A stretch of 41,489 nt of DNA from DATMBF01 sp035559595 (GTDB lineage Bacteria; Bacteroidota; Ignavibacteria; UBA10030): positions 1-41,489 of the forward strand of contig DATMBF010000017.1 in assembly GCA_035559595.1 (NCBI GenBank), in the 5' to 3' direction. Made by a program: the position numbers and the translations under genes. Below are positions 15,871 through 25,248 of this stretch, in pieces (the first letter of the stretch is position 1; every line of letters begins with the position of its first letter). The notes below the pieces were generated by a model that was given only the letters and a program-made list of their open reading frames with translations, did no database searches and was not told the DNA's origin.

Positions 15871-18705
15871 ATGCTTGAAACTCCGGTCAACACGGACACG
15901 CCACGCAGCAACGAGAGCAAAAAGCTGCAGCGGATTATTATCCGCGGCGCCCGTGTTCACAATCTGAAAAACGTCAGCCTCGAGCTTCCCCGCAACAAAC
16001 TTATCGTGGTCACAGGGGTGAGTGGATCGGGCAAATCGAGCCTTGCATTCGATACAATCTACGCGGAGGGTCAGCGGCGCTACGTTGAGAGTCTCTCCGC
16101 CTATGCCCGACAGTTTTTGGAGCGCATGGACAAGCCGGATGTCGATTTCATCCAGGGGATTAGTCCCGCAATCGCCATCGAGCAGAAGACCTCCACGCGG
16201 AACCCACGCTCAACGGTAGCCACGACAACAGAGATCTACGATTATCTCCGACTCCTCTTTGGTCGTGCGGGAACAACATATTGCCGCGTTTGCGGAAAGC
16301 CGGTGAAGCGAGATACGGTTTCAACTGTTGTCGATCACTTTCGCTCCGAACCGTCAGGAAAGAAGATCTTTGTTCTCTTTCCTCTGCACGACCATCCCGG
16401 CCGAACGATGAAGGAGGAGCTTGAAGCGCTCAAAAAGCGTGGATTCTTTCGGATCGTTGTCAACGGAGAGGTTATTGATCTCCATGAGGCAACCTTCAAG
16501 GGTAAGAACAAGAAGGAGGTTCAGGTGCTGGTGGATCGACTTGTCACACGGCCGGGAGAGAAGGAATTCGAGGCACGGTTAGCCGATTCGGTACAAACGG
16601 CATTCGTGGAGGGGGATGGTTATGCATCCGTTGTGTTTGTGGATGACGGGAGGTCGATGCGTTTTGTCCAGCACTATGAATGTCGGGACGACCATATCCG
16701 CTATGAGGAGCCCGATCCACGACTCTTCTCGTTCAACAATCCGGTCGGTGCCTGTCCGAAGTGCCAGGGCTTTGGACGCTCGGTTGGGATCGATATGAAT
16801 CTTGTTGTTCCCGATCCTTCCAAATCGATCCGCGAAGGAGCGATCCATCCCTGGAATTTCCCAAAATGGCGAGAGAATCTGCGCGATTTGCTGAGGATCT
16901 CGAAAGAAGCCGGCATTCCGGTTGATACCCCGTTTCGTGATCTCTCTGAACAGCAACTCGAAGTGGTAATGAACGGCTATAACGGATTCGATGGGATCAA
17001 CGGCTTTTTCAAATTCATCGAACGAAAGTCGTATAAGATTCATTATCGTGTGTTCTTGAGCCGCTACCGGGGTTACACCACATGCGACGAATGCAAAGGA
17101 TCACGCCTCCGAAAGGATGCGCTGAATATTCGCGTTGCAGGAAAGACCATTCACGATATTGTCAGAATGACGATCGAGGAGGCGAATGAATTTTTCCAGG
17201 AACTAAAGTTGCCTCAGTTCGAGATGGATGTTGCTCGCCGGATTATCGATGAATTGAGGAAACGCCTCAAAGTCTTGAACGACGTTGGGATCGGTTACCT
17301 CACCCTCGATCGACTCACCATGACGTTGTCTGGTGGAGAGGCGCAACGGATTAATCTTTCGACCTCCCTTGGTTCGTCGCTTGTCGGATCGCTCTATGTG
17401 CTTGACGAGCCGAGCATCGGTTTGCATCCGCGCGATAACCATCGGTTGATCAAGATTCTCAAGTCTCTTCGGGATGTCGGTAATACCGTCTTGGTTGTGG
17501 AGCACGATGAGGAGATGATCAGAGAAGCCGATATCGTTGTGGATATGGGTCCGAGGGCGGGAGAGTTGGGTGGAGAAGTGGTTTTTGTGGGATCGGTTGG
17601 AGATTTGCTGAAGCATCAAAGCTCTCTCACTGCGCGGTATCTTTCGCGCCGGGAATCGATTCCGTTGCCAACATCACGGAGGAAAGATTCAGAACGGTCG
17701 ATTCTCATCAAGGGTGCGTCCGAGAATAATCTGAAGAATATCGATGTCAGAATTCCTCTCAACATGTTCGTGTGTGTCACGGGGGTGAGCGGATCAGGCA
17801 AGAGCACGCTCGTCCATGATATTCTGTATGCCGCCGTCCAGAAGATGAAGGGAGGATTTGAGGGATATGTCGGGAAGTACTCGGCAATTGAGGGAATAGA
17901 TGGTTTTGATCGGATCGAAATGGTTGATCAATCACCGATTGGCCGAACACCCCGTTCAAACCCCGTCACTTACATCAAAGCATTTGATGTGATTCGAGAA
18001 CTGCTGGCCGGCACACAGGCCGCCAAGATTCGCGGGTATTCACCCGGCTCTTTCTCGTTCAACGTTCCGGGTGGGCGGTGCGAGACCTGTGAAGGCGACG
18101 GGACGCAGAAGATCGAGATGCAATTCCTTGCCGACATCTACTTGACCTGTGAGACCTGCAAGGGAAAACGATTCAAGCAAGAAGTGCTTGAGGTGAAGTA
18201 TCGAGGCCGAAATGTGCACGAGATTCTCGGAATGACCGTTCGCGAAGCCATTGCGTTCTTTTCTGAATCCCGGGAGGGCCAACGTGTTGCGAAACGGCTC
18301 AAGGTGCTCGATGATGTTGGCCTTGGTTATCTCCGTTTGGGCCAGCCTGCCACATCCCTTTCAGGCGGCGAGGCACAGCGCATTAAACTCGCCAACCATT
18401 TGATTGCGGCGGAGTCAGAGGGAAAAGCGCTCTTTATTTTTGATGAGCCGACCACAGGTCTCCATTTTGACGATATTGCCAAGCTGCTCCGTTGCTTTGA
18501 TGCCCTTTTGGAAGCGGGGCATTCCCTCGTTGTGATCGAACACAACCTCCATGTCATCAAATGTGCCGATTTTATCATTGACCTCGGTCCGGAAGGTGGT
18601 GACAACGGTGGTCGCATTGTTGCAACCGGGACGCCCGAAGAGGTCGCTCGGAATGAGAAATCGTATACAGGAAAATTCCTTAAACAATATCTGACAAACG
18701 ATTAA
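15871..18705 (+). CDS. uvrA: Excinuclease ABC subunit A
   Basis: The 944-residue protein has the length of UvrA and all its landmarks. Walker A motifs are GVSGSGKSS near residue 50 and GVSGSGKST near 640. Zinc-binding pairs are CRVC, CPKC, CDEC, CETC and a second CETC. ABC signatures are LSGGEAQRINLS and LSGGEAQRIKLA. Walker B motifs are LYVLDEPSIGLHP and LFIFDEPTTGLHF. UvrA dimerises, loads UvrB on bulky DNA lesions and starts nucleotide excision repair in the cytoplasm. The start is the first ATG before the conserved KKLQRIIIRGARVHNLKNV. There is no clear Shine-Dalgarno and no SOS box was recognised. It is separated by 83 bases from the preceding locus and is probably an independent unit. 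Confidence 0.97.
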   Translation: MLETPVNTDTPRSNESKKLQRIIIRGARVHNLKNVSLELPRNKLIVVTGVSGSGKSSLAFDTIYAEGQRRYVESLSAYARQFLERMDKPDVDFIQGISPAIAIEQKTSTRNPRSTVATTTEIYDYLRLLFGRAGTTYCRVCGKPVKRDTVSTVVDHFRSEPSGKKIFVLFPLHDHPGRTMKEELEALKKRGFFRIVVNGEVIDLHEATFKGKNKKEVQVLVDRLVTRPGEKEFEARLADSVQTAFVEGDGYASVVFVDDGRSMRFVQHYECRDDHIRYEEPDPRLFSFNNPVGACPKCQGFGRSVGIDMNLVVPDPSKSIREGAIHPWNFPKWRENLRDLLRISKEAGIPVDTPFRDLSEQQLEVVMNGYNGFDGINGFFKFIERKSYKIHYRVFLSRYRGYTTCDECKGSRLRKDALNIRVAGKTIHDIVRMTIEEANEFFQELKLPQFEMDVARRIIDELRKRLKVLNDVGIGYLTLDRLTMTLSGGEAQRINLSTSLGSSLVGSLYVLDEPSIGLHPRDNHRLIKILKSLRDVGNTVLVVEHDEEMIREADIVVDMGPRAGELGGEVVFVGSVGDLLKHQSSLTARYLSRRESIPLPTSRRKDSERSILIKGASENNLKNIDVRIPLNMFVCVTGVSGSGKSTLVHDILYAAVQKMKGGFEGYVGKYSAIEGIDGFDRIEMVDQSPIGRTPRSNPVTYIKAFDVIRELLAGTQAAKIRGYSPGSFSFNVPGGRCETCEGDGTQKIEMQFLADIYLTCETCKGKRFKQEVLEVKYRGRNVHEILGMTVREAIAFFSESREGQRVAKRLKVLDDVGLGYLRLGQPATSLSGGEAQRIKLANHLIAAESEGKALFIFDEPTTGLHFDDIAKLLRCFDALLEAGHSLVVIEHNLHVIKCADFIIDLGPEGGDNGGRIVATGTPEEVARNEKSYTGKFLKQYLTND

Positions 18706-18731
18706 CGTTCAAAAAAGGAGGAAGAGAAGAC

Positions 18732-19187
18732 ATGCGACGTATTGGAATCCTTGGATTTGCCGTTCTGTTTCTGACGCAATCGGTTCCTGCCCAAGAAAAG
18801 AAACTTGGTGTTGGAGTGGTTATCGGACTCCCCACCGGCTTTTCGGTGAAGTACTGGCAATCGTCGACGATTGCTTACCAGGGAGCTCTTGGAGGAAGCT
18901 TCGGGGGACTTGCCGTCGGTGCGGATTATCTGATTCACTCGAGACCATTCAAGAACCCGGATCTTCCATTCTACTACGGGCCGGGGATCTTTCTTGGTGA
19001 GGTTGGTATCGGAGGACCGAAAAAAGTCGGAACAGCAGCGTTAGGTGTTCGGGCCGTCTTTGGGGTGGACTATGTGTTCCCTCAGCATCCGTTTGACATC
19101 GCTCTCGAACTAGGCCCGGCCCTGTTTCTCACTCCGGTCACTGGTATTGGAGTTGAGCTGGGAGTGGCGTTTCGGTTCTATCCGTAG
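18732..19187 (+). CDS. Small exported beta-barrel protein
   Basis: The 151-residue protein has a signal peptide (MRRIGILGFAVLFLTQSVPAQ). The mature part of about 130 residues alternates glycine-rich amphipathic strands (LGVGVVIGLPTGFSVKYW, GIFLGEVGIGG, ALELGPALFL) and ends in FRFYP. This fits an eight-stranded outer-membrane barrel. A strong AAGGAGGAAG lies about 10 bases before the ATG. It follows uvrA by 26 bases but has no evident functional tie to it. It is followed by a strong terminator. No specific family was recognised. Confidence 0.7.
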   Translation: MRRIGILGFAVLFLTQSVPAQEKKLGVGVVIGLPTGFSVKYWQSSTIAYQGALGGSFGGLAVGADYLIHSRPFKNPDLPFYYGPGIFLGEVGIGGPKKVGTAALGVRAVFGVDYVFPQHPFDIALELGPALFLTPVTGIGVELGVAFRFYP

Positions 19188-19210
19188 AGCGTCGGAGTAT
19201 CTCCAAACAG

Positions 19211-19250
19211 AAAGACCCGATTGTTTCATCGACAATCGGGTCTTTTCGTT
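19211..19250. terminator. Bidirectional intrinsic terminator
   Basis: The arms 19211-19224 and 19232-19245 are perfectly complementary over 14 pairs with a seven-base loop. A T-rich tail follows on the plus strand, and the arm's own A/T-rich end supplies one on the minus strand. It lies between two convergent genes and can end both. Confidence 0.88.
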
Positions 19251-19264
19251 CATGAACAGGAGCT

Positions 19265-20002
19265 TCAGTACAGAGATCCGAAATTCAGAGTGATATAGAA
19301 CCCGCCAAATGTCTCGATATACCCGCCGTGGAGCACCTCAATGCCGTCCCTGAACGGAACAATGTAGTAACGAACGCTGATCCCTGAGAGAGAGCCACGA
19401 TCCAGCCCGAAGTACGCCCCCGCACCTATGAATCCACCCAATGTGTACCGTGGCCTGCCGTATTTCAGGCTCGTGAAGAATTCCACCTGCTCTGCGTATG
19501 TGTATGTCTGCCCGTTGTCGAGGTCTTCTGTTCGAACGAAGATGTATGGAGCGACATAGACCATTGATGGTCCGAGTCCCGCTGTGACATACGGTCTAAA
19601 ATTATCGACGATATCTTCTCGGAACAGGCGATACTGAATGCTCAGTATCAGCGGAACGAGGAGGAGGCGGTTCTTTTTCCCCGGAATGAATGACTGTCCC
19701 GTAAACTGATCGTAATACTCGACCTCGGCCTCATCCTTCACATCCGAAATCGCCAGAGAGAGCGATCCGGCAAAATCATCAGAGAGCTCTTTGCGTAAAA
19801 AGAAACCACCCGCGAACCCGTTGTTCGAGAGCATGATGTCGAATCCCCACGCATTCCGTAAAGGGGCATAGGCATTTTTCTGAAAGAGGTCAGGTTTAGC
19901 AGGTTGAAAGATGATGGTGGAGTCTTTGGCCCGACTTACTTGGGCCATTAAGGAGGTGGATGTGAAGAGGCACAGAAGGACTGCCGGGATTGTGGATTTC
20001 AT
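19265..20002 (-). CDS. Outer-membrane beta-barrel protein
   Basis: The 245-residue protein starts at the ATG at 20002, which has GAGG six bases upstream and opens a clear signal peptide (MKSTIPAVLLCLFTSTSLMAQ). A longer reading to 20059 adds an unlikely N-terminus. The mature protein has alternating strands (WGFDIMLSNNGFAGGFFLRK, FRPYVTAGLGPSMVYVAP, YTLGGFIGAGAYFGLDRG) and ends in FGGFYITLNFGSLY, a typical terminal strand. It resembles generic OmpW/porin-like barrels of Bacteroidota. It lies 69 bases downstream of the rRNA methyltransferase gene on the same strand. Function unknown. Confidence 0.75.
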   Translation of the reverse strand: MKSTIPAVLLCLFTSTSLMAQVSRAKDSTIIFQPAKPDLFQKNAYAPLRNAWGFDIMLSNNGFAGGFFLRKELSDDFAGSLSLAISDVKDEAEVEYYDQFTGQSFIPGKKNRLLLVPLILSIQYRLFREDIVDNFRPYVTAGLGPSMVYVAPYIFVRTEDLDNGQTYTYAEQVEFFTSLKYGRPRYTLGGFIGAGAYFGLDRGSLSGISVRYYIVPFRDGIEVLHGGYIETFGGFYITLNFGSLY

Positions 20003-20071
20003 GGCGAACCTCGAGAAGTTAAACCTTTCAACGGGAATCATCAAATGAAGGTTCCGCACGCAATATAAAGC

Positions 20072-21241
20072 TTAGCTCACTGAAAAGATAGCGAATTTCA
20101 AATACTTTGTCTCAGGCATAGCCGCGATCACAGGATGGTCGGGACCCGCACCTGCGAATTCGAGCAATTGCAGCTTTCTATCGGCCGAATGAGCGGCCTG
20201 CTCGATAGTCGCAAGAAATGTCTCCTCCGTAACGTGATGCGAGCAAGAGGCCGTTACCAGGAAGCCCCCGGAGTTCAGTAAGCCCAATGCCAAAGTATTG
20301 ATCTGCTTGTAGCCGCGCAATGCCGTTGCAATGGACTTCTTGTTTCGGACGAATGAGGGTGGGTCGAGAATCACCACATCGAACCGCTCGTTCCTTCCAT
20401 TCATGTCCTTAAGTTTCTCAAATACATCGGCCAATTCGAACGTCACGTTTTGCACGTCGTTAATTGTGCAATTTACCTTTGCCTTGGCGACCGCCAGCTC
20501 AGAGCTATCAATGCCACGAACAACTTTCGCGCCACCGTGAAAAGCGTGAATCGCAAATCCCCCTTCGTTGCAGAAACAGTCGAGAACGCTCAAATCCTTC
20601 ACATAGCGGCGGATTGCCCTCCTGTTTTCCCGTTGATCTAAAAAGAAACCGGTCTTTTGGCCGGTCATAACGTCAATTTTAAACTTCGCGCCGTACTCTG
20701 AAATGATCGTCTGATCCGGTGTTCCCCGCAATACGCCTTTTCGTGCTTCGAGATGCTCTAGACTGCGGAGTGGTGACTCATTGCGTTCAACGATAGCTTT
20801 GGGATGAAAGAGGGATTCGAGGACATCGCAAATCAACGTCAGTCTGCGATCCATCCCTGCAGAGAGCGTTTGGATGGCAAGAAACTCGTTGTATTTGTCG
20901 ATGATCAGGCCGGGAAGAAAGTCGCTCTCGCCATGTACGAGACGAAAACATTCCGAGTTCGGGTAAATCCTCTTGCGAAGGGAGAGGGCTTTCGAAATTC
21001 TCTTCTCAAAAAAGTGAAATGAGACCTCCTCATGGTCGTTACTGAGAAATCGCAGTGCAATGAGCGAATGCGGATTGAAGAATCCCGTCCCGAGGAATTT
21101 ACCGTCGTGCCGATGCACTTCCACAACATCGCCCGGATCGGGATTCCCGGCGATCGATTTGATTTCATTACTAAAGATCCACTGATGCCCGGCAAGGAGT
21201 CGATGCTCTTCGTTCTTTCGCAGGATGATATGCTTCTTCAC
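20072..21241 (-). CDS. rlmI: Class I SAM-dependent rRNA methyltransferase, RlmI family (PUA + Rossmann)
   Basis: The protein has 389 residues from the GTG at 21241, the start that aligns with RlmI; a GTG at 21280 would add 13 residues of poor match. Residues about 1-75 form a PUA RNA-binding domain (LLAGHQWIFSNEI, GDVVEVHRHDGKFLGTGFFN). Then come VHGESDFLPGLIIDKY and the conserved GQKTGFFLDQRENR. The methyltransferase domain has VLDCFCNEGGFAIHAF, the acidic GIDSSELA and the catalytic VVILDPPSF. The E. coli member methylates a cytosine of 23S rRNA at C5; the target here is inferred. No good Shine-Dalgarno is visible. Confidence 0.88.
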   Translation of the reverse strand: MKKHIILRKNEEHRLLAGHQWIFSNEIKSIAGNPDPGDVVEVHRHDGKFLGTGFFNPHSLIALRFLSNDHEEVSFHFFEKRISKALSLRKRIYPNSECFRLVHGESDFLPGLIIDKYNEFLAIQTLSAGMDRRLTLICDVLESLFHPKAIVERNESPLRSLEHLEARKGVLRGTPDQTIISEYGAKFKIDVMTGQKTGFFLDQRENRRAIRRYVKDLSVLDCFCNEGGFAIHAFHGGAKVVRGIDSSELAVAKAKVNCTINDVQNVTFELADVFEKLKDMNGRNERFDVVILDPPSFVRNKKSIATALRGYKQINTLALGLLNSGGFLVTASCSHHVTEETFLATIEQAAHSADRKLQLLEFAGAGPDHPVIAAMPETKYLKFAIFSVS

Positions 21242-21432
21242 GAGAAAAAAGTAGAGAGAATTGGAGAGAGAAGCAAACACTCTTTCTGTTTTTCTGTACA
21301 GTTGAGCTCACAGAGGTCGATTCCGATCACATGGAGGGGTAAAGTCGTGAACTCAATCACTTCGATTACGCGTTGGAATGAGTATAGTACGTGCGTGCAA
21401 AATATGTTTCATCATCAAAGGAGGTGCATGTG

Positions 21433-22224
21433 ATGAAGGCGATTCACATCTTCTTGATTGTGGCAATTGTGAGCGTGGGTATTTTTGTGGGCTGCGAGAA
21501 ATCGACCGCACCACTGAGAACAGGAGAGCTGAGGATGTACCTCGTGGATTCTCCTTCGCGCTATGATGCGGTCAATATCGCCGTGACGAGAGTCGAAGTC
21601 CATAGAGCCGACGCGGACACCGGGAGCGGTTGGACGGTGGTGAGTAGCGCACCAGCCCTGTATGATCTCCTGAAGCTGAGGAACGGTGCAAGTGCTCTCC
21701 TCGGCGGAGCCAGACTTGAGGCCGGTGAATACACACAGATACGGCTGATCATTGGACAAGGAAGCAATGTGGTCGTTAATGGTGTTACCCATCCGTTGAC
21801 GATACCAAGCGGTGTTCAGTCCGGTCTTAAGCTTGTCCATCAATTCACCATTGAACCTGAGGAGCTCTATGAGCTCACGCTCGACTTTGATGCCGAGCGG
21901 TCCATTGTGGTCACTGGATCGAATCAGTATCTCCTGAGGCCGACTATTCGGGTTCAGGCGAATGTGATTTCAGGATCAATCTCCGGCACGGTTCTTCCAC
22001 TAACTGCGAATGCGATCGTCCAGACCACTGTTGGCACGGATACGGTCACGGCTTATCCCGATACGACAAACGGATTCTTCCGACTCGTCGCAATACCTGT
22101 GGGAACGTACAACGTCTCGATCATTCCGGCCAGCCCGACCTATCGCGATACAACAATATCCGGGGTTGCTGTGACGAGAGGGCAGAATACATTGTTAGGC
22201 ACAATCACTCTCCAGACACAATAA
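21433..22224 (+). CDS. DUF4382 domain lipoprotein
   Basis: The 263-residue protein starts at the ATG at 21433, with AAGGAGG eight bases upstream. It opens with a lipoprotein signal ending in IFVGC (C21). Residues about 30-175 match DUF4382: ELRMYLVDSPSRYDAVNIAV, TRVEVHRAD, YDLLKLRNGASALLGGA, AGEYTQIRLIIG, PLTIPSGVQSGLKLV and LTLDFDAERSIVVTG. Residues about 180-263 form a carboxypeptidase-regulatory-like or transthyretin-like beta-sandwich (ISGSISGTVLPL, AIPVGTYNVSIIPA). DUF4382 proteins are surface or periplasmic lipoproteins of unknown role. It is divergent from the rRNA methyltransferase and is closed by its own terminator. Confidence 0.85.
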   Translation: MKAIHIFLIVAIVSVGIFVGCEKSTAPLRTGELRMYLVDSPSRYDAVNIAVTRVEVHRADADTGSGWTVVSSAPALYDLLKLRNGASALLGGARLEAGEYTQIRLIIGQGSNVVVNGVTHPLTIPSGVQSGLKLVHQFTIEPEELYELTLDFDAERSIVVTGSNQYLLRPTIRVQANVISGSISGTVLPLTANAIVQTTVGTDTVTAYPDTTNGFFRLVAIPVGTYNVSIIPASPTYRDTTISGVAVTRGQNTLLGTITLQTQ

Positions 22225-22249
22225 GTGCTGGTTGCCGAATCGTCCACCG

Positions 22250-22284
22250 AAGAGCCCATCCACGCATGGGCTCTTTCGTTTTTT
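22250..22284 (+). terminator. Intrinsic terminator after the DUF4382 gene
   Basis: The arms 22250-22259 and 22266-22275 pair perfectly over ten bases around a six-base loop, with a T-rich tail to 22284. It begins 25 bases after the stop codon. Confidence 0.85.
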
Positions 22285-22293
22285 CAGCATTCC

Positions 22294-22322
22294 TTGCAAC
22301 ACTTCCAACCGTTTGGTATATT
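22294..22322 (+). promoter_or_regulatory. Candidate fbaB promoter
   Basis: TTGCAA (22294-22299) and TATATT (22317-22322, 5 of 6) are spaced by 17 bases, directly after the preceding terminator and about 54 bases before the fbaB start. A TTTG at 22312-22315 overlaps the spacer. Confidence 0.5.
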
Positions 22323-22375
22323 CCTTTCACTTCAAGGTTTCCCACCTCGACGATTAAAGCTCTTAGGAGAATTCC

Positions 22376-23425
22376 ATGACGAAGATTGAAGAACTCCTCG
22401 GCGGCGAAGCAAAGTCGCTGCTCGAACATCGGTGTAAGACAATTCCCAAAGAATCACTCCATCTCCCCGGCCCGGATTTCGTGGATCGCGTGTTCACTCT
22501 CTCCGACCGGAAAGCTCCTGTTCTTCGGAGCCTTCAGCAGCTTTTCTCAACAGGTCGCTTAGCCGGGACAGGCTATCTCTCGATCCTTCCGGTTGATCAA
22601 GGAATCGAGCACTCCGCGGGTGCGTCGTTTGCACCAAACCCGATGTATTTTGATCCGGAGAACATCGTCAAGCTGGCTATCGAGGGAGGTTGCAACGCCG
22701 TTGCATCGACGCTGGGAGTCCTTGGTTCGGTTGCTCGGAAGTACGCGCATAAGATTCCGTTTATTCTCAAAATCAACCATAACGAATTCCTCTCCTATCC
22801 GAATACGTACGATCAATCACTTTTCGGAAGTGTCAAACAAGCGTTCGAAATGGGAGCGGTTGCTGTGGGGGCCACGGTCTATTTCGGGTCGCCGGAATCG
22901 AGACGCCAGATTTGGGAAATTAGTCAAGCGTTCGAGCAGGCGCATGAGCTTGGGATGGCGACGATTCTCTGGTGCTACACGCGGAACGCGGCGTTTAAAA
23001 CGAAAGACAAAGACTACCATGTGGCTGCCGACCTCACAGGCCAGGCGAACCATTTGGGTGTGACTATTGAGGCCGACATCATTAAGCAAAAGCTTCCGGA
23101 GAACAACGGCGGATACACGGCTTTGAACTTCGGCAAGACACACAAGAAAGTCTATGAGGAGTTGACCAGCGATCATCCCATCGACTTGACCCGCTATCAG
23201 GTGGCGAATTGTTACATGGGGAGGGCAGGATTGATCAACTCCGGCGGACCATCCGGCGCTAACGACGTTGCGGAGGCAGTACGTACGGCAGTCATTAATA
23301 AGAGGGCAGGAGGAATGGGATTGATTTCAGGCCGCAAGGCTTTCCAGCGACCGATGAAAGAGGGAATCGAAATTCTCAACGGCATTCAGGATGTGTATCT
23401 TTCAAAGGAAGTAACAATCGCATAA
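22376..23425 (+). CDS. fbaB: Fructose-bisphosphate aldolase class I (DhnA/FbaB type)
   Basis: The 349-residue protein aligns along its length with E. coli FbaB. Shared blocks are ILPVDQGIEHSAGASFAPNP, IPFILKINHNEFL, VGATVYFGSPES, ILWCYTRN, ADIIKQKLPENNGGY, RYQVANCYMGRAGLINSGG and NKRAGGMGLISGRKAF. The Schiff-base lysine is probably the one in ADIIKQK. It reversibly cleaves fructose 1,6-bisphosphate into glyceraldehyde 3-phosphate and dihydroxyacetone phosphate, in glycolysis and gluconeogenesis. AGGAG lies six bases before the ATG. An adjacent HAD phosphatase gene follows after a weak hairpin. Confidence 0.95.
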   Translation: MTKIEELLGGEAKSLLEHRCKTIPKESLHLPGPDFVDRVFTLSDRKAPVLRSLQQLFSTGRLAGTGYLSILPVDQGIEHSAGASFAPNPMYFDPENIVKLAIEGGCNAVASTLGVLGSVARKYAHKIPFILKINHNEFLSYPNTYDQSLFGSVKQAFEMGAVAVGATVYFGSPESRRQIWEISQAFEQAHELGMATILWCYTRNAAFKTKDKDYHVAADLTGQANHLGVTIEADIIKQKLPENNGGYTALNFGKTHKKVYEELTSDHPIDLTRYQVANCYMGRAGLINSGGPSGANDVAEAVRTAVINKRAGGMGLISGRKAFQRPMKEGIEILNGIQDVYLSKEVTIA

Positions 23426-23457
23426 CACACCCGATTCAGCTTTTGCAGCGTGCACAG

Positions 23458-23490
23458 AGGCGTCGGCGCGAAGGCTTGACGCCTTTCGTG
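23458..23490 (+). terminator. Weak hairpin after fbaB, possible terminator
   Basis: Seven-base arms 23458-23464 and 23478-23484 are perfectly complementary with a 13-base loop, followed by a short, broken T-rich stretch. It may attenuate read-through from fbaB into the HAD gene. Confidence 0.35.
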
Positions 23491-23505
23491 TTTCAAGCGG
23501 ATGAG

Positions 23506-24183
23506 ATGATATCAAGCAAATTTCAATGCATCATTTTTGATATGGATGGGACGCTGACGCAGACGAATCAGCTTATCTTCGATTCGTTCAACTACATTGC
23601 CCGGAAGTATCGAGGGAGGACGTTCAGCGTTCCGGAGATCGTCGCGATGTTTGGTCCGCCGGAAGAGGGAGCGCTCGTTCAAATCGTTGGGAAGGAATCT
23701 CTGGAAAAGGCGATGGGGGAGTATCTCGAATTCTACAGATTGAATCATCAGCGATTGGCAACCGTCTATCCGGGAATGGACACACTCCTCTCTGAACTCA
23801 AGAAGAAAGGGTGCAGGTTGGCACTGTTCACCGGCAAAGGAACGCACACAACGGCAATTACGCTTGACGAATGCGGAATCAAACAGTACTTCGATCTCGT
23901 CGTGACCGGAAATGACGTTGTGAATCATAAGCCCTCCGCAGAAGGTATCAAGAAGGTGCTCACTCACTTTGGTGCCGAGCGAATGGACGTACTGATGGTA
24001 GGAGATTCCGTCGCTGATATCAAAGCGGCACGAGAGGCCGGAGTGATGGTCGCGGCGGTATTGTGGGATTCGTACGCAAAGGACAAAGTACTTGCGATGC
24101 AGGCGGATGTCGTGTTTCACAGTGTGGCAGAGTTCCGCTCGTGGATTCTGGAGAGAATACAGGAATCGTTTTCTTCAGATTGA
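23506..24183 (+). CDS. HAD-family phosphatase (phosphoglycolate phosphatase-like)
   Basis: The 225-residue protein starts at the ATG at 23506, immediately before the conserved core; an upstream TTG at 23443 would add an unconserved basic stretch. Motif I is IIFDMDGTLT (D12 nucleophile, D14 acid/base). Motif II is LALFTGKG, the motif III lysine is in VVNHKPSAEG, and motif IV is LMVGDSVADIKAA. The alpha-helical cap between motifs I and II marks HAD subfamily IA, as in Gph/PpaX. It probably dephosphorylates a small phosphorylated metabolite in the cytosol; the exact substrate cannot be read. The Shine-Dalgarno is weak. Confidence 0.85.
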   Translation: MISSKFQCIIFDMDGTLTQTNQLIFDSFNYIARKYRGRTFSVPEIVAMFGPPEEGALVQIVGKESLEKAMGEYLEFYRLNHQRLATVYPGMDTLLSELKKKGCRLALFTGKGTHTTAITLDECGIKQYFDLVVTGNDVVNHKPSAEGIKKVLTHFGAERMDVLMVGDSVADIKAAREAGVMVAAVLWDSYAKDKVLAMQADVVFHSVAEFRSWILERIQESFSSD

Positions 24184-24249
24184 ATAGACTCAAGGGGATG
24201 AGTATATTGATGTGTCAACGATAACACCTGAAGAGGATCGAACAAGAAC

Positions 24250-25248
24250 ATGGCGAAAACGAAGGTCGGCGTCATCGGGGTGGGCCATCTCGGTAGTCTC
24301 CACACGAAGATGTACGCCCAACTTGAGGATGTGCACTTGGTTGGAGTACACGACATCGATGGTAACCGCGCTGCGAGCGTTGCCAGCGAGCATGGAGCAA
24401 AAGCATACGATGATCGTTCGGTGCTCCTCGAAGAAGTTGATGCGGTAAGCATCGCCACGACTACGAAAAATCATTTTGAGGTTGCACAAGAAGCGCTTGA
24501 ACGTGGTGTACATGTTCTCATCGAGAAGCCCATCACCGAGACCCCTGAAGAGGCCAAGACGCTCATCCGACTTGCGGACGCCAAAAAGCTTAAGATTCAG
24601 GTGGGTCATGTTGAACGATTCAACCCGGCTATACTTGCTTTGGAGGCCTATGACCTCAAGCCTCTCTTTATTGAGTCGCACAGGTTGGCTCAATTCAATC
24701 CGCGGGGAACTGATGTTGCGGTGGTTCTGGATTTAATGATCCATGACATCGATTTGATCCTTAGTTTGGTGCAATCGCCCGTCGAACGGATTGATGCCAA
24801 TGGCGTGGCTGTTGTGTCGGACAGCGTGGACATTGCAAACGCACGGCTCCAGTTCGCCAACGGCTGCGTGGCAAATGTCACCGCGAGTCGAATTTCGCAG
24901 AACAAGATGCGGAAGATGCGGCTTTTTCAGCACAACGCATACATCTCCATTGATTTCTCTCAAGGACTTGCCGAGGTTTTCCGGCTCGTGGATACAAACG
25001 ACCCATCCATTAAGCCGACGATGTTGTTAGGTCAGATTGATCAGGGAAAGAAGAAACGCTCGATTATCTACGAGCAGCCCGAAGTCAAGGAAATCAACGC
25101 ATTGAAATATGAGCTGGAGCAGTTTGTAAAGTGCGTAAGGAATGGAACCGAGCCGCCTGTCACGGGGCGGGATGGCCTCCAGGCGCTGGAAGTTGCACAG
25201 GAAATCCTGAAGAACATAGAATCACAAACTTTCCGGATCGGTGGATGA
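24250..25248 (+). CDS. Gfo/Idh/MocA family NAD(P)-dependent oxidoreductase
   Basis: The 332-residue protein has a Rossmann N-terminus (VGVIGVGHLGSLH, residues 5-17) and the family's catalytic EKP in VLIEKPITETPEEA. Its C-terminal alpha/beta domain contains GHVERFNPAILAL, LDLMIHDIDLIL and ANVTASRIS. The HVERFNPA and DLMIHDIDLIL blocks place it near the GnnA-like clade, whose characterised members oxidise the 3-position of UDP-GlcNAc for amide-linked lipid A. That assignment is inference, because no GnnB or lpx gene is adjacent. Its stop overlaps the cca start as ATGA, so the two are translationally coupled. Confidence 0.85.
   Translation: MAKTKVGVIGVGHLGSLHTKMYAQLEDVHLVGVHDIDGNRAASVASEHGAKAYDDRSVLLEEVDAVSIATTTKNHFEVAQEALERGVHVLIEKPITETPEEAKTLIRLADAKKLKIQVGHVERFNPAILALEAYDLKPLFIESHRLAQFNPRGTDVAVVLDLMIHDIDLILSLVQSPVERIDANGVAVVSDSVDIANARLQFANGCVANVTASRISQNKMRKMRLFQHNAYISIDFSQGLAEVFRLVDTNDPSIKPTMLLGQIDQGKKKRSIIYEQPEVKEINALKYELEQFVKCVRNGTEPPVTGRDGLQALEVAQEILKNIESQTFRIGG

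Noticed and set aside
21302..21356. Imperfect inverted repeat (9 of 10 pairs, 35-base spacer) in the divergent region before the DUF4382 gene
   Set aside because: The spacer is long, it is not aligned with a recognisable promoter, and one such repeat is expected by chance.
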